From contig NW_026042679.1 in assembly GCF_023856365.1 (NCBI RefSeq), positions 1 through 64,000 of the forward strand: a stretch of DNA of 64,000 nucleotides. The letters run 5' to 3'. Shown here in pieces: positions 46,205 to 59,811 of the stretch. The DNA comes from Brienomyrus brachyistius. Lineage: Eukaryota > Chordata > Actinopteri > Osteoglossiformes > Mormyridae. The first letter of the stretch is position 1, and each line of letters opens with the position of its first letter. Both the position numbers and the translations under genes were made by a program. The notes under the pieces were generated by a model, which worked only from the letters and a program-made list of their open reading frames with translations, searched no databases and was not told the DNA's origin.

Positions 46205-48223
46205 TAAATGGTTTGGAGTTTTTAGGTCACCCCTCCACGTCAGAGCCCACCAATCAGGGACTCTTTAAAAGAGTGATGTAATCGGGAACGCCCACTTTTC
46301 AATCTGCGGTACAAATACACCAGCTTGTCTCTGCTAACAACAGCCTGTGCATATCAGTTAAGGAGGAAACAGTACCACATACATATTGGCCAAAATCAAA
46401 TGAAAATGTAACACACGAAAACAGGACCGCCCACTTATCACTCTGCGTAAAATCACACCAGCTTGTCTCAGCTGACAGCAGCCTCACATATCAGCTAAGG
46501 AGGAAGACGGCATATCAAAAGTAAAAAGAAAGACACCATCAAATGAAAATATCCCTGTGTGATCTATTGGTTTCTGCTTTCACTCCCATTAAATGACAGT
46601 AAGTCTAGTTGGTGTCCGTGGTGCTGAAAACCTGGATCAGTAAATTCCAAATGAAACTTCTTTACCTGATTTAACTGTAACTCACTTATTTTGTTGGCAA
46701 TGATGCTTTGTTGAGTCTAGAAAGGCGCAAAGTGGGTTTCAGATAAATTAAATGAAGTAGTTTTGCTTAAAAACCAAAAAGCTTTGAACAATCAGTTCAG
46801 CTTTGGACTGTAGTGCTTCACAAAAGTAAAATCCATCCAGTTAAATCTCTTTATCCCCAAGTCAAGAAGATATCAAATGCAGAAGCACATTGTGGGAGAT
46901 ACAAGGTGCAGACACATTAAAAGCACTTTTTTGTGTGAACATTATAAAACAGATTGATACACATTAAGCAGTTTGTAACTTTACATCCAGACCTACATCA
47001 GTCAGAAAAAGCAGGCGATGACCAGCCCATCCAGCAGCTTCATCTCTGATTGTACAGAATCCCTTGTCAGCGTAACTTCTGAAGTCATGACTAAACTAAT
47101 TTCCAGCTCTGCCTTCAGTTTCATCTGTTAAATTAAATTAGGAACTAAACTAAACTAGGAGGGAAATATAGTCAAATTACTTAAGTAGCCGAATTTTGTG
47201 TATCCACTAGAGGGCAGCCACACATAGATTCCCTTATGAATGGTTCTGATGCTTCCGGAAAGCACTGCACAAAGACCCAGGTATGCCAGTGAGGAACGGA
47301 TAAAGAGCAGACGGATCCAAATACTAGCTGTAATATATAGTATTTTCAATGAATTTAAACAAATTAATATAACAGTGTCAGAGTGTCAGATCCATGTGAC
47401 TTTTTATGATTGAAGAACTTTGAAAGCCTGAATATAACTGAGGAGGCCCACGGACCCCATTATGTGTGAAACATCATTGTGGTGCTGAGAGAAACACAGG
47501 ACTGCTGATAAGACCCAGATGAAGTGAATTACCTGACTTTGCCCCCACCCATCCCCCCCCCCCCAGGATACCCCCACCCCTGTCATACAGACACCTTCCT
47601 AACGGACCTCATGATTTGTGCTGATCCACACATATGAAAAGGACCTACTGCAGTGACATTTTAAAACTGTATAAAACATAATAAAGACTGAAACAAAGGC
47701 CTGAGGTCAGACCCTCTGTATGTAGCACACAGTGTTTCTGCAGAGTCTCACACTCACATCCTGTATGACGACTTTTCTGCTTTTCAGAATAAGTCTGATT
47801 TCACTGCTCTTTGCTCATTTGCAATATGAGGAAGTAACAGTTTAGAAAAGAACTAGACTTATTTGATTAATTTGTTTGTAGTTTAAATTCTGTGAGCATG
47901 AATGATTCACTGTGAAGACCAGCTATCAATAATTTTGCTATGAAATCATGTTTCTAAAATGATAAGATTCTAGATGAAATCAAAATATTTATTCCTGGTA
48001 AGAGCAGGACAACAGCAGCATCAAACTGTTTTCCTTTTTACAGACAAGAAATAGACAGGAAATGCATCAGTGCACAAACAGTTTATGAAAATCAAAGATA
48101 GATGGATGATTTTTAAACATTTAAAACCCACAAAAAGGGAGGCAGTGAGGTTAAGGAGAGTCAGGAAGTCAGTGTCAGTCTCCACAGATCTGAGGTCAGC
48201 GATACACACATAAGGCTCCTCTG

Positions 48224-48263
48224 ATGCTCCTTTTCATCCTCTTCTTCACTGATGGGCCTCCAG
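48224..48263 (+). pseudogene. Leader exon of CD300/pIgR-like gene (unit C)
   Basis: Same exon as unit B, GT donor present. Its possible Ig exons lie past the window end, so its fate cannot be judged here. Confidence 0.5.
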
Positions 48264-48568
48264 GTGAGGATCACTTACTCTGGGACTCCACCATTCAGCG
48301 TAGTTAAGATGAAGATACATTTTGCACAATATACTTACTACATCTGTTTGTTTATATTCATATTGTTCCATGAAGTTTGATCACTTCCCGATTATAGTCT
48401 GTGGTGGTAGCATGTTGACCGACTGATTTTAGAATTGACTGCAGTCTTCTTTGTGTCCACTATGTGGCAGCAGTATAAAGGAAATATCTTATTCTGTCAC
48501 AGCTGCTGGTGTGTGTAAAAATTCACATACTCTGATAACAAGTAATTCTGCCTCCAACTGTTTGTCAG

Positions 48569-48758
48569 GGACCTGGGCAGGAATGAATTACATGCCGACT
48601 GTACATACAACAGAGATAGGCTCCTGGGAGAACTTTGCCAGAAGTTGAAACACGACTTTAAGAATGACACTGATACAGAGTACTCAGCTGTTTGGTTGAA
48701 ACTAAATCTTGGTCTGGATTTTTACATTCTGGACCTGAACTACCCACTGCTGCACTGA
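48569..48758 (+). pseudogene. Terminal-exon-like frame of unknown origin (unit C)
   Basis: Identical in reading frame to the unit A copy, same acceptor and stop. Confidence 0.3.
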
Positions 48759-49481
48759 CCCCCACCTTCTTCTTTTTTTTCCCTTTGTCCTGTCCGGCAG
48801 CTTTAGCAGAATCATGGTCTGAATGCACTGCTGTGACAAATATGTTTGCTTTACCATGAGGGGTTCTATAAACTCAGTATAGGCCTCTCATGTTGATCGA
48901 TTTCATTTTTTAAATTTAAAAAATTTATTTATTTCATTTTTAGGCGGCATGGTGATGCAGTGGGTGAGCTGGCCGAAGAGGATGGACAGATTAGGAGGGA
49001 AAAAAAGAAGGAAAAAGAAGAAAGGAGCAAGTGAGATGAAATGAAAGTTTTTAGCGGGTGTCTCTAACTTTGCTCTGCCATTGCATGCACACCACTTCCA
49101 GGGCCAGCCTTGCTCTCACGCTGATATACTGTCAGATTATGCACATCTTATATGTTGTTTTAACCCTTAGCGTATTAGTAAAGGCTGTTTTGTACTTACT
49201 TGATGTGATGGTCCACTTTACTGTGGCCTTGAGCCACATTAGAAATTTATTTCTGATATATTTAACTTAATCCTCATTTTTCTTTTGCCCATGAGCACGA
49301 AACAGCTAAATAATTAGCATGATGCAGAAGTTATTCTCAGACAGGCACTTAATCTAAAAAGCAGAAATGTCATCATACACGATGTGAGGGTGAGACTGCA
49401 GACACACTGTGTGCTGCATACAGAGGGTCTGACCTCAGGCCTTTGTGTCAGTTGTTATTATGTTTGATTTGTGATTCTCAC

Positions 49482-49513
49482 CTGGAGGCCCATCAGCGGA
49501 TGAAGAGGAGCAT
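49482..49513 (-). pseudogene. Inverted, broken leader exon (unit C)
   Basis: Same inverted and shortened leader exon as at 4264-4295. Confidence 0.7.
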
Positions 49514-49858
49514 CAGAGGAGCCTTATGTGTGTCTCACTGACCTCAGATCTGCGCAGACTGGCACTTACTTCCTGATTCTCCATAACTTTGCTGTTTCTC
49601 TGTCTTTATCTGTTACTCAGGAGTCCTGAAGTCCAATGAAAAATCCGCTTTCTCCTGTCTATTTGGCTGATACAAGTTCTGCTCACTTCTGCTTGGGTTG
49701 CATGGATCACCAGCCACTTGTCACCAACTAACAGACCACAGCCTACCTGACCAATGTCATAACTGGTGCACCTAGGTATAAAATCTCACTTGGAGTCTCA
49801 CTGTCTCCAAAAAAGGTCACTGTCTGGAACCCCATGGAACCACATTTTTGATTCCTTA

Positions 49859-50175
49859 GACAAGAGCATCCTGAGCAGCTGCATCACGGTCTGAATTGGG
49901 AACTGCCTCGCCTCAGATCATAAGACCAGCGGATAGTGAGGATAGCTGAGAAGATTATTAGAGTCTCTCTCCCCTCCATCATGGACATTCACATCACACG
50001 CTCCATCCGCAAAGCCACCAACATTGTGGATGACCGCACCCACCCCTCACATAATCTTTTCACTCTGGCATCTGGAAAAGCATTTAGGCCTCCACAACCA
50101 GACTCAGAAACATGGCGCCTGACTACTGAACTCTCAGGGACTGATCTGATACCACACACAACACACACACACATA
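49859..50175 (+). mobile_element. LINE ORF2 C-terminal fragment, L2/CR1-like (unit C)
   Basis: Same fragment as 4634-4950. Confidence 0.7.
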
Positions 50176-50192
50176 CAGCTGTGTAATCATAT

Positions 50193-50756
50193 CTTCGTGG
50201 GGACTCTCCATTCATTTCTATGGGGAAAACTGTAATCCCAACATGACAACTTTAACCCCTACCAACCCCTAACCTTAACCATATGTAACCAAACCAAATA
50301 CAAGACTTTTGGCATTTTTAGTTTTTTGACTGTATTTACAGATCTTTGTGAGTACCTGAAAATGCCCCCCAAAACATCAAAATAACGGGGTTTTTGTCAC
50401 ATTGTGGGGGACATTTGGTCCCCACAATGTAATATACACCTACTCCACACACACACACACACAGATTAGGTATTTGAATCTTTGTGGGGATTCTCCATTC
50501 ATTTGTATGGGCGTAACCCCAATCCTAACTATGGCAACCTTAAACATTGCAGTAGTTACCAAGCAGTAACAGTAAGCAACCAAACAAAATGCAAGACTTT
50601 TTGAATTATTCATTTGACTGCATTCACAGAATTTAATAAAATTCAGTATCTTACTTTCGGGACCGAAAACATGTCCCTACAAAGTCAAAATAACATGTTT
50701 TTATAGCACTATGTACATAACCACCCACCCAAACGCGCGCGCACACACACACAAAC
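50193..50756 (+). repeat. Paired fish interspersed repeat with CA tracts (unit C)
   Basis: Same pair as in unit A, with a shorter central CA tract. Confidence 0.75.
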
Positions 50757-51279
50757 AGGCCTACCTACAGTATACCCTCCATAGATTCCTGAATGAAATA
50801 TCTGTAAAGCAGTTATTATGGCATGGCGTTTGGTTTGAACATGCAGTTTTTAAGAATATTGCGCTAATTCTAAACGAAAGACTGCACTAATTCTAAAATG
50901 GCTATATAAGAACTTTATTTACCATTAAATAAATTATAAATCAAACCAAAATTTAGTCTCTCAAAAAACTTGTATATGACATATCTTTGTTCACATTATG
51001 AGAAATTAAAAACACCAGGACACAGAATGTGAATAACAAGAACTATAGTGTTCTTTCTCAAAAGCGGACCTACCAACGTGGCTAAAATGCTAATTGCGTT
51101 CACCAGCTATGGAAAAAAAACAGCGGGGCACCCCAAACATCGCGGTATTACGCATTACCGTAATACTGCGTAGCAAAGACATAATGTCATAAAAAAATTA
51201 CAGTCAGTATTTATAGACAGAACTGCGTGGTTTCCCATTGACAAGTAGATACATGGTTTACGGCTTGAATGCGGTCAGA

Positions 51280-51501
51280 TCAACAAATCCAATCACGCTC
51301 AGCCAAAACAAGCACGAGCTAAACATACTACTTTTGATTGGTTCACCTTCAAATTCGTCCCGCCCTGACAATTAATTCTCGTTTTCATTCGTTGAAAATG
51401 GCGTCAGTACACATCTTCATCCTTTCGACCAATGAAAAATTTCGCTGGTTTCCATAGAAACAAAATCAGTGCAGTTTGAACATAAACTTTCTGACAGAGC
51501 G
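51280..51501 (+). promoter_or_regulatory. CCAAT/X-box promoter candidate (unit C)
   Basis: Same arrangement; the X-box is intact at 51448-51461. Confidence 0.5.
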
Positions 51502-52495
51502 ATGGCGCAGCGGTGAGAAGCATCTCTTCCTATGTTTCTTGCTATTTCTTCAGATTATGTTTTGTTAGCATAGTTAATTTTATATTTCATTTTATGTCGT
51601 GATATAGTTCATGCAAATATTGCCGCAAAATATAATTGAAATATATTTAAAATTAGTAGCTTAAACTGTAGATGCTGTGGCCATTTTTCGTAATGTGATT
51701 GTTTATATTTAAAGTGTAAGAGAAAATAATTGTGTTAAACTTAAAAACAACAAGCCTTATGGTTGATATGATTGGTTTTACTCATCCGGTCTGTCGTAAT
51801 GCGTTTCATCTGAAGATGTTATTCTGAAAAGAGCCCCTATACGTTTACTTTTTAAATGTCCCATGTTGTTGAAGTAAGATTAACCGTTTGCTGGGTTCAT
51901 TTCCATGGCGATGTTATAACGTACCGAAGCAGCGTCCTGATTTCGCCAGCGTTACTGTATAGGTTGTGAAACAGTTTTAGCAATTTGGCCGCTTCTATCG
52001 GAGTAGCCTCGATCCCACGAGCAGCTAATGAAGGCTCCATCCCTTTCCATAGGCATTCTTGGTGAATAGCATTTAGCAAATGTCTGGAGTACGTTGAAAA
52101 TTCACAGTGTCTAGTTTGGCTTTGAGAGTATCACAGACGGCTAGTTAATTATGTTAACCAGAATGAAAATTCCGAAAGCTGTTTCCTGGACCAACGACCA
52201 GCACTGGGGAGCCTGGGACCTGTGGGACGAGGTGATCGACTGGGGAGAGAGGAAAGGTTTGGAGGAGTGCTCACCAGCGACACCCCCCACTGTCCAGGCT
52301 GGGGAGGTTATGGGGGGACTGGGAGGTGTGACTGACTGGTGTAAGGGAGGGGAGGGTGTGAGAGTGATAGGCAATGCTGGCATTGTTTCTGAGACTCTTC
52401 AGAGAGGAAACTGGCGGTGTAGAGATAGATGTGGGTCTGGTATAGATAGAAGATGTAGAAGTGGTGGAAAATTAATATTAAAGTTGAGCTTGTAG
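51502..52495 (+). CDS. Possible two-exon small gene downstream of the X-box (unit C)
   Basis: Exon 1 51502-51512, exon 2 52162-52495. Same predicted protein; the only base change noticed in the frame is silent (52333). Function unknown. The piggyBac insertion begins about 370 bp downstream of the stop. Confidence 0.35.
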
Positions 52496-52660
52496 AGCTC
52501 TTGACACAGAGAAGAGCCAAAATACAAGGAAGATGAAGCTGTGGTTCTTCTGCTGCTGTTTGGGGAACATTAAATGTTTGAAACAGTATCAAAGATAATG
52601 AATTAAGTGTGCTAAATTTTGAGATGTATAGTGGAATGTTTATTAACAATTGTTAATGTG

Positions 52661-52864
52661 GCGCCCCTGAACCCCCTCGGTTGGCCGCCCCTGCCGGTTG
52701 TGTGGGGTCGGGGATGAGGACTAATCGGGGCCAGTCGGGGATCTGGCCCCGGTGCCGGGGGGGGGCCCACTCCTGCACGCCCTTATTGCTCTCCTGGGCC
52801 GGACACCACATTTCATACAACACTAGGGCTTTGAGGGGCAGTGGGGAGGTTTTACTTGCACATT
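52661..52864. repeat. GC-rich repeat block, left part (unit C)
   Basis: Left part of the same block, split from its right part by the piggyBac insertion at 52865-55422. Confidence 0.55.
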
Positions 52865-53986
52865 AGCACTAGATTTGCCGAGTTTTTATTCTCTGCTGAG
52901 AGTCCCAAGGTGTTTGTCACCCCTGCTGTGATTTTCGCAGGTCTTCAGCCCCATCCTCCTCCTGCTTTTGTTGTGCAAACACACCCATTACCTGTGAGGC
53001 CTGGCACATTTGCATTTTTTACTCAGAGTAGCTCAAATCCAAGGCAGACTAAACCTCTGTGTGTGACATGGAAACCTTCACAAAAGTCTGCCATATCTAT
53101 ACCAAATATCCCACACACTGACTGACCTGCAAATATGAAAGACGCACATTCACAAAATATATGGAAACACAAGTCTGTGTTATTTATAAAACAAATTGAG
53201 TGAAAATAGAATGAAAAGTTGCTAATAGAATGAAATGAATAAAATAAAAACATGCTAACACTTCAGTCTCCAATGCATGTTTGTATATAAATGTCATAAG
53301 CTGAGTGAAGTCATGGTCCATGGTTTTTGACATGCTCATACACATACAGAATAAAATGTCATTTCATTTTCATTGGCCATCACTGAATTATAACACCAAA
53401 AGTGAATTTTGTTTTTGTGTGATCTCTCCAGCTTTGCATGTTTGGCTGTTCATGTAAAAATTGATGTATCCGTGCCTCAGTTCCAGGTTCATCTCTTCAT
53501 CATCTTTCTGCCTTTTGTCTCAGTGGTTACTGTCCCACACAGTCTGTCTATCTTTCAAAGTCTGTGTTTGCAGCGTTTGAAAACCCAGTGACCATCATCC
53601 CTGTATTTGGCAATGGAGTTCCTTGGCTAGAAGAATCGGAAACAATCTTCTTTTTCCTTTCCACCCTGTAGATGCTTTGTACAGAACGTAGGCATTCACC
53701 GCCACCAAGTCCAGCATGTTGTAAAACACAGCTACTGGCCACTTGCTTGTTGCTGCTCGTACTGAATACATGCGCGCCATTCTAAACACTGACGTGGAGA
53801 ATTCCTCTCCTTGTGCAGTGTCCTTTGCCAATGGAGGAAGTTCACGGCAAACGTTATTCACCATGCCCAGTAAAGTGAAGCAGTCTGTGTGACAGTGACA
53901 GTGAGGTGAAGAAATTGTCCGTTGTGACATTTCTCCCGTCATCCAGAAATGGCTCCATCAGACTCATGACCACGTTCTCTGCCAGC
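52865..53986 (-). pseudogene. Inverted 3' half of the piggyBac-like transposase (left foldback arm)
   Basis: On the minus strand it starts with AENVVMSLMEPFLDDGRN, continues CRELPPLAKDTAQGEEFSTS in another frame, and then joins directly to MARMYSVRAATSKWPVAVFY, skipping about 50 codons and the intron that the right arm has. It then runs into the 3' flank and terminal repeat. The junction with the plus-strand part lies at 53986/53987. It is a copy related to, but not identical with, the right arm. Confidence 0.8.
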
Positions 53987-55080
53987 CTTCACCAAGAACT
54001 GTGCTGAAAGTTTCACTCCAGGAGAAAACATGAACATAGATGTACAGCTGTTCTCGACCAAGGTTCATTGTCCATGCAGTATATCGCATCCAAGCCGGAC
54101 AAATTTGGGATCAAGTTCTGGATGGCCACGGATTTGGAGACCAAATACGTCTGCAACATGTCCCCTAACTTGGGAAAGGACCCCAGTCACCAGAAAAGGG
54201 AGAGGCTGGCAGAGAACATGGTCATGAGTCTGATGGAGCCATTTCTGGATGACGGGAGAAATGTCACAACGGACAATTTCTTCACCTCACTGGCACTGTC
54301 ACACAGACTGCTTCAGCGCAAAACAACACTACTGAGCACAGGGAATAAAGTTTGGTATGAACTTCCTCCAATTTCAAAGGACACTGCACAGCAAGAGGAA
54401 TTCTCCGCGTCAGTGCTTAGAAGTGGCAGTGTCTCCTTGACAATTTATGCACCTAAAAAAACAAGATTGTGTGTGTTCTGAGTTCTTTGGACCAAGATGT
54501 GGCGATCTGTGAAGGCAGAAAGAGGAAACCCAACACGATAACAGACTATAACCACATGAAGGTATGTGAATGTGTGTATAATTTTACATCAGTGCTACAA
54601 TGTTTTCTGATATGTACTATACAGGCCTATATAGAAAGAAGGTAGAAAAAAAGCAAATACACTCATGACTCTCTCTCTCTCCGCTGTTATAGTGTGGTGT
54701 AAATGTGTTGGACCAAATGGCGCGCATGTATTTCGTAAGAGCAGCAACATGCAGGTGGCCAGTAGCTGTATTTTACAACATGCTGGACCTGGTGGTGGCA
54801 AATTCCTACGTTCTGTACAAGGCATGTACAGGGTGGGAAGGCAAAAGAAGATTATTTTTGAGTCATCTAGCCAAGGAACTCTATTGCCAATTTATGCCAC
54901 AAAAGGCTATGGGGACAGAGGAAGGCTGCTGCTGTGCCAGGACTTGTATGGACAACTCAGTGTCAGGTACAGGAGAACTGCAGAAACCGCAGCAGGTTTA
55001 CCAGTGCAAAGTGTTACAAATTCACTTGCGCCAAATGCAGGGATGATGGTCACTGGGTCTGCAAACACTGCAAAGTTTGA
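53987..55080 (+). pseudogene. piggyBac-like transposase, 5'-truncated and frameshifted, with an intron
   Basis: Begins within the catalytic domain as FTKNCAESFTPGEN, then a frameshift, YIASKPDKFGIKFWMATDLE, and GRNVTTDNFFTSLALSHRLL with PPISKDTAQQEEFSASV, all typical of the DDE_Tnp_1_7 family. The sequence then reaches TDYNHMK, is interrupted by a 131 bp GT-AG intron (54562-54692), and resumes CGVNVLDQMARMYFVRAATC with WPVAVFYNMLDLV. A Cys-rich C terminus follows in another frame (CYKFTCAKCRDDGHWVCKHC) and ends at TGA 55078-55080. The N-terminal part, including the first catalytic Asp, is absent. Confidence 0.85.
54562..54692 (+). other. GT-AG intron in piggyBac-like transposase
   Basis: GTATGTG donor after CACATGAAG and a pyrimidine-rich CTCTCTCTCTCC...TTATAG acceptor. 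Removing it joins HMK to CGVNVLDQMAR, the usual uninterrupted family sequence. It is unusual for a transposon transposase and absent from the inverted arm, where a larger deletion spans this point. Confidence 0.7.
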
Positions 55081-55422
55081 AACACTCAATTTTTTTTTAT
55101 AAATAAAACAGACTTGTGCTTCCATATATTTTGTGAATGTGTGTCTTTCATATTTGCAGGTCAGTCAGTGTGTGGGATATTTGGTATAGATATGGCAGAC
55201 TTTTGTGAAGGTTTCCATGTCACACACAGAGGTTTAGCCTGCCTTGGATTTTAGCTGCTCTGAGTAAAAAAATGCAAATGTGCCAGGCCTCACAGGTAAT
55301 GGGTGTGTTTGCACAACAAAAGCAGGAGGACAATGGCCCAAGAAACTCTCAGCAGGGATGCTAGTAGGTGTTAGGCCCAGGGAATTTGCGAAAATACGCG
55401 TAGATTTGGCAGTTCTAGTGCT

Positions 55423-56360
55423 AAATTAGACACCACATGACACTAGGGCTGAGGAGTTTAGGCAGGTGGGGTTCTGCCGTCTGCCAGCGGTGGGGTGCCC
55501 GTGCCTCGACTGTTCACCTGCTTTTTGCACTTTAGTTATATACACAGTCCATGCTACATTAGGGCCTTGGGGTGCAGGGAGGGGGATGGGGGACTCTGCC
55601 ATCTGCCAGTGGTGGGGCCCTCATACTCGAACTGCACCCACTAATTTTAATGCATTGTAGACATAAACACACAACTCTCTCACACATGTACATGCACACT
55701 TCACATTAACATGGGACGGGGAATCAGTGGGGGCTGAGGGGTCCCCCCTAACTCTCTGTCTCTGGCCCTGCGCGTGTGGGGTGGCCCGGCAGGTAGAAGA
55801 TGGCCCTGGCCGGTGTGGGCCGTCTCCTCTTGTGGGCTGCGGGCTGGGTGGTCCTTGGCTCTGCTGCGCCGTGGTGGGGCCCTGGCAGGCGGTCCGGGGT
55901 ATCTAGGGATGCTCTGAGCCCTTCTAGGCGAATTGTAGGGTTCGGTCTGGGCTGGGCGGGGGGTCTGCCGCTCCCCAGTTGACGCAGGTCCGCTCCTGGG
56001 TGGTGGGGGGGGGGGGGGTGCACTTTGTTTGTATGGGTCTCCCTTAGATCATCCTGCAGTGTCGGGGAGGGGGGGGACGTGCCGGGTCGCTACAGTGGGC
56101 GGTGATCCGTCCTGCCGGGGAGCGGACTGGGGGGACCGTCCGCCAGGGGAGTGTTCCCGGTTGATGGGGCCCTTTGGCCCTGGACCCGCTTCCCTCGGTG
56201 GAGGGCTTGCGGGAGGGACTGGGGGGCTCGCTGTCTGTCCCCCCTCTGCGGACCTCCTTTTACAGGGGTTGGGCCCCCCTTAGTCCCTCGTGGGCTCCCT
56301 CTCGGGTTGGGCGGATGGTTGTCTTGTGGACATATGGCCATGGGCCGTGTGTTTCTTATG
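55423..56360. repeat. GC-rich repeat block, right part (unit C)
   Basis: Right part of the block interrupted by the piggyBac insertion. A small deletion follows the insertion (GAGGAGTTTAGGCAGG against GAGGAGGTGGGTATAGGCAGG in A). Confidence 0.55.
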
Positions 56361-57805
56361 GTTGTTTGTACTCTGTATTCCCCTACACTTTATTTTCTCC
56401 ATCCCACCTTTACATCTCCAGCCCGCTGTTCCTGGGAAAAGCCACCTGCCAATCATCCTTGGAGCAGCAGCCATTCTCAGGATCTCCTACATCACAGATC
56501 ACCTAATAAACACAGGACCTGTCGACGACTGGAGAAAAGGAGAAACGCTGAAGCACACTGGGCATTTTGGAAGCATTTCATCATAATAAATTACCTTTGC
56601 CTTTACAGTTTCTGTGTACAGTTTCATTATAGTAAATTGCACTTAGTTGTGATTACTCAGTTACAAAGACAATGGGTCACTCTATAATGGGTGATGGTAT
56701 GCTTTTAGCTGTGCTTCCACAGGTTGTATCTGCCTTAGTAAATGACTAAATGTCTTTTTCACAAGTGATTTTGATTATGTTTGTAGAATTAAATTAAAGG
56801 TAAACCTGTACATTGGTTAAAATAACATCTGACTGCTACAATAATACATCATACAGCGTCTTTTGTACTAATGTGCTACCTTGAGACATTCAGGTTGTAT
56901 AATGAACAATTTTAATAAGAATTGTGTTAAGTAATTAACTTTCAAAATCTATCAATACCATGCAAAAGTGTAAAGTCAAATTTATGAGATACTTATTACA
57001 ATAAACGGAAGTAGTCTGTACCCATTTAAAGAGGCTTTACATCGTACAGCTTCTTATACTGGTCTGGTTGGTGGGTATAAAGGATCAATTAGAAATCTTC
57101 CTCCTCCAAATGTATCATTTCATGAGTTTTGGTAGAGTGGGGGTAGCAGGATAATAATAGGATTTACTGGTTATTTTTGATACGGTAAAATCGCAAGACT
57201 CAGAAAAATAAAAATTTGTGTATGGTCAGAATTATCAGTGGTAGGAGATTTTGTCCCTACTACCATCTGGGAAAAGAACATTCTGGTGCTTATCTGTGAA
57301 GAAGCAATTTCAGGAGATATAAATCCTTGCAAAAAGTAGTCTCCCACTCTATAAATAGGGTGCAATTTGTTTTTTCACGCAGTGGAAATGGAAATGTTTT
57401 TTTAATGTTGATGACGACTGTAACTGGTCAAAAGGTGGCGCCAAAGATCCCCAGTAATGCATCGCCCATTAATGTACAGATATCCCCCTGCCTCACCATG
57501 CATGACTCCTCCAATGGTGCTGCTGTTTAACAGTACATTCATCCTAACTATACAATTTGATATCTGGTATCGTCCTGTCAGTTTTAACCCATTTCTAAGT
57601 CCCGTATGGTTTAGGTAGCTTTTTTTCCAAAATGATGACCATGAAATTCAGCACCTATAACAAATATTGAACTATAGGCATTAATTGAAATGCTCTCTCT
57701 CACAGACACACACATATTAGATGTCTATGTCTTTCAAATTGTTTAATACGAATTAATCTGTTTTATAATGTTCACACAAAAAAAGCTTTTGTGTTCACAT
57801 TTTAC

Positions 57806-59235
57806 AACGCCAAATCAGAAAAAGTTGGGATGGTATGTAAAATGAAAATCAAACTGAAAACAGCACTTTGTTAAATTATCTTTGACCTGTATTACATTGA
57901 AAACAATACAACAGCACATTATTTAATGTGTTCCTCGTGAATTTCATTGTTCTTTTTCAAACACGTATTCCAATTTTGGTTCTTAGAACACATTTCAAAA
58001 AAAGTTGGGACAGTAAAGCATTTAGTACTTTGTAATGTCGCCATTCCTTTTCACAACACTTAAAAGACATTTAGGGACTGAAGACACCAAGTGATGTAGT
58101 GTTTCAGGTGTAATTTTGTCCCATTCTTCCTGCAAACAAGTCTTAAAGCAGACAACAGTACGGGGTCTTCGTTGTCACATATTGCGCTTCAAAATGAACC
58201 ACACATTCTCTATTGGAGACAGGTCGGGACTGCAGGCAGTCAAGTACCCATACCCTCTTCCTCCACAGCCAGGACTTTGTAATGTGTGCAGAATGTGGTT
58301 TCGCATTGTTTGTTGAAAAATGCATGGGCGTCCCTGGAAAAAATGTCTTCTTGAAGGTAACATATTGTGCTTCAAAATCTCTATGTACTTTTCAGCATTA
58401 ATGGTGCCATCACAGAACTGCAAGTTACCTTTGCCAAGGGCACTGACACAACCCCATACCATGACAGACCCTGGCTTTTGGACTTATTGCTGGTAACAGT
58501 ATGGGTGATCCTTTTCTTCTTTGGTCTGGAGCACACGGCATCCATTTCTCACAAAAAATACCTGAAATACTGATTCATCTGACCACAGTACACGTTTCCA
58601 CTGTGTGATGGTCCAACTCAGATGCGTTCTGAGCCCAGAGAAGCCGACGGCGCTTCTGGACACTGTTAAGATGGGGCTTGCTTTTGGCACAGTACAGTTT
58701 TAACTGGCATTTGTGGATGTAACTACGTATTGTGGTACTTGACAAAGGTTTGCCAAAGTAGTCATATGTGGTCATATCGCTTATTGACGATTGACGAAGA
58801 ATGACGATTCTTGATGCAGTGGGATGCTGAGGGATCGGAGATCACGGTAGTTCAACTTAGGCTTGCTTCCTTGTCCTTTACGCACTGAAATTGCTTCAGA
58901 TTCCTTCAATCTTTTAATTATGGTATGCACTGATGAAGGTGAAATATCCAAATCTCTTCCTGTCGTTCTTTGAGGAACATTGTTTTTAAACATTTCAATA
59001 ATTTTCTCACGTATTTGTGCTGTTTTTGTACCAAATCATAATTACAATCACCTGTTGACATCACTTGTTTCAAATCACATCATTATTTAACCAATTTACC
59101 TCACTACTGGCCCTAAATCGCTCCTGTCCCAACTTTTTTGGAAATGTGTTGCAAGAACCAAAATTGGAATACGTGTTTATTTTGAGAAAAACAATGAAAT
59201 TCATGAGGAACACATTAAACAATGTGATGGGGGTA
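57806..59235 (-). mobile_element. Tc1-like DNA transposon remnant (unit C)
   Basis: Same remnant; it has an extra small duplication near 58786-58800 (TGACGATTGACGAAGAATGACG) and a few private substitutions. Confidence 0.85.
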
Positions 59236-59811
59236 ACACAATAAATTCAAGATTTTTATTTGTCGTACAAATGTAGTGGTACACTGGCAGCGAAATGAAA
59301 TTGTCGTTACTCCAGTCGGTGTAATAAACACACTAGTAAAAGGACATCAAAATTAAACAACGTGAATTAACAAAAGAAGTACTGAAACTACAGAAAGATA
59401 ATAAGAAAATATAACAATAAAAGGTATATAAAAAGTAAAGATGAAAATGTATAAAAAATATGTAGAAATGTTTAAAGTACAGATTGTAGTTATAGCATAT
59501 TTTAGCTTTTAATCTGTGATGTTAATGATCCTACTGGCCGGGGGTAGAAGCTTCTCCTCGGCCTCTCAGTCCCGGCCATAAGGCCCCGGGGACTTATGCA
59601 GGGCGGCAGTTCTGTCCTGGTGATTCTCTGGGCGCATCGTATCACCCTCAGCGGGACTCGGCGGCCCTCAGAGCTGGAGCTGCCGTACCGAGCAGTTATG
59701 CTCCCGGAGAGCACAGATCCCACATTGCCGCTGTAGAAGGTTTTTTGTGGCACAGACGAGAGTCTGTATTTCCACAGCTGCCTCACATGATACACTCACT
59801 GTCAGGCTTTC
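59236..59811 (-). mobile_element. LINE 3' end, L2/CR1-like (unit C)
   Basis: Same 5'-truncated LINE; it has a 10 bp insertion near 59371 in the 3' untranslated region. Confidence 0.8.

Larger units (their letters stand above)
52865..55422. mobile_element. Foldback piggyBac-like element (unit C)
   Basis: 2,558 bp absent from A and B. It begins AGCACTAGATTTGCC and ends GGCAGTTCTAGTGCT, a terminal inverted repeat, with inverted similarity extending about 300 bp inward and then into transposase sequence on both sides. The left arm (52865-53986) is an inverted copy of the 3' half of the element. The right part (53987-55422) has a broken transposase on the plus strand. The flanks share ATT(A), and the usual TTAA duplication cannot be read cleanly. 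Confidence 0.85.
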
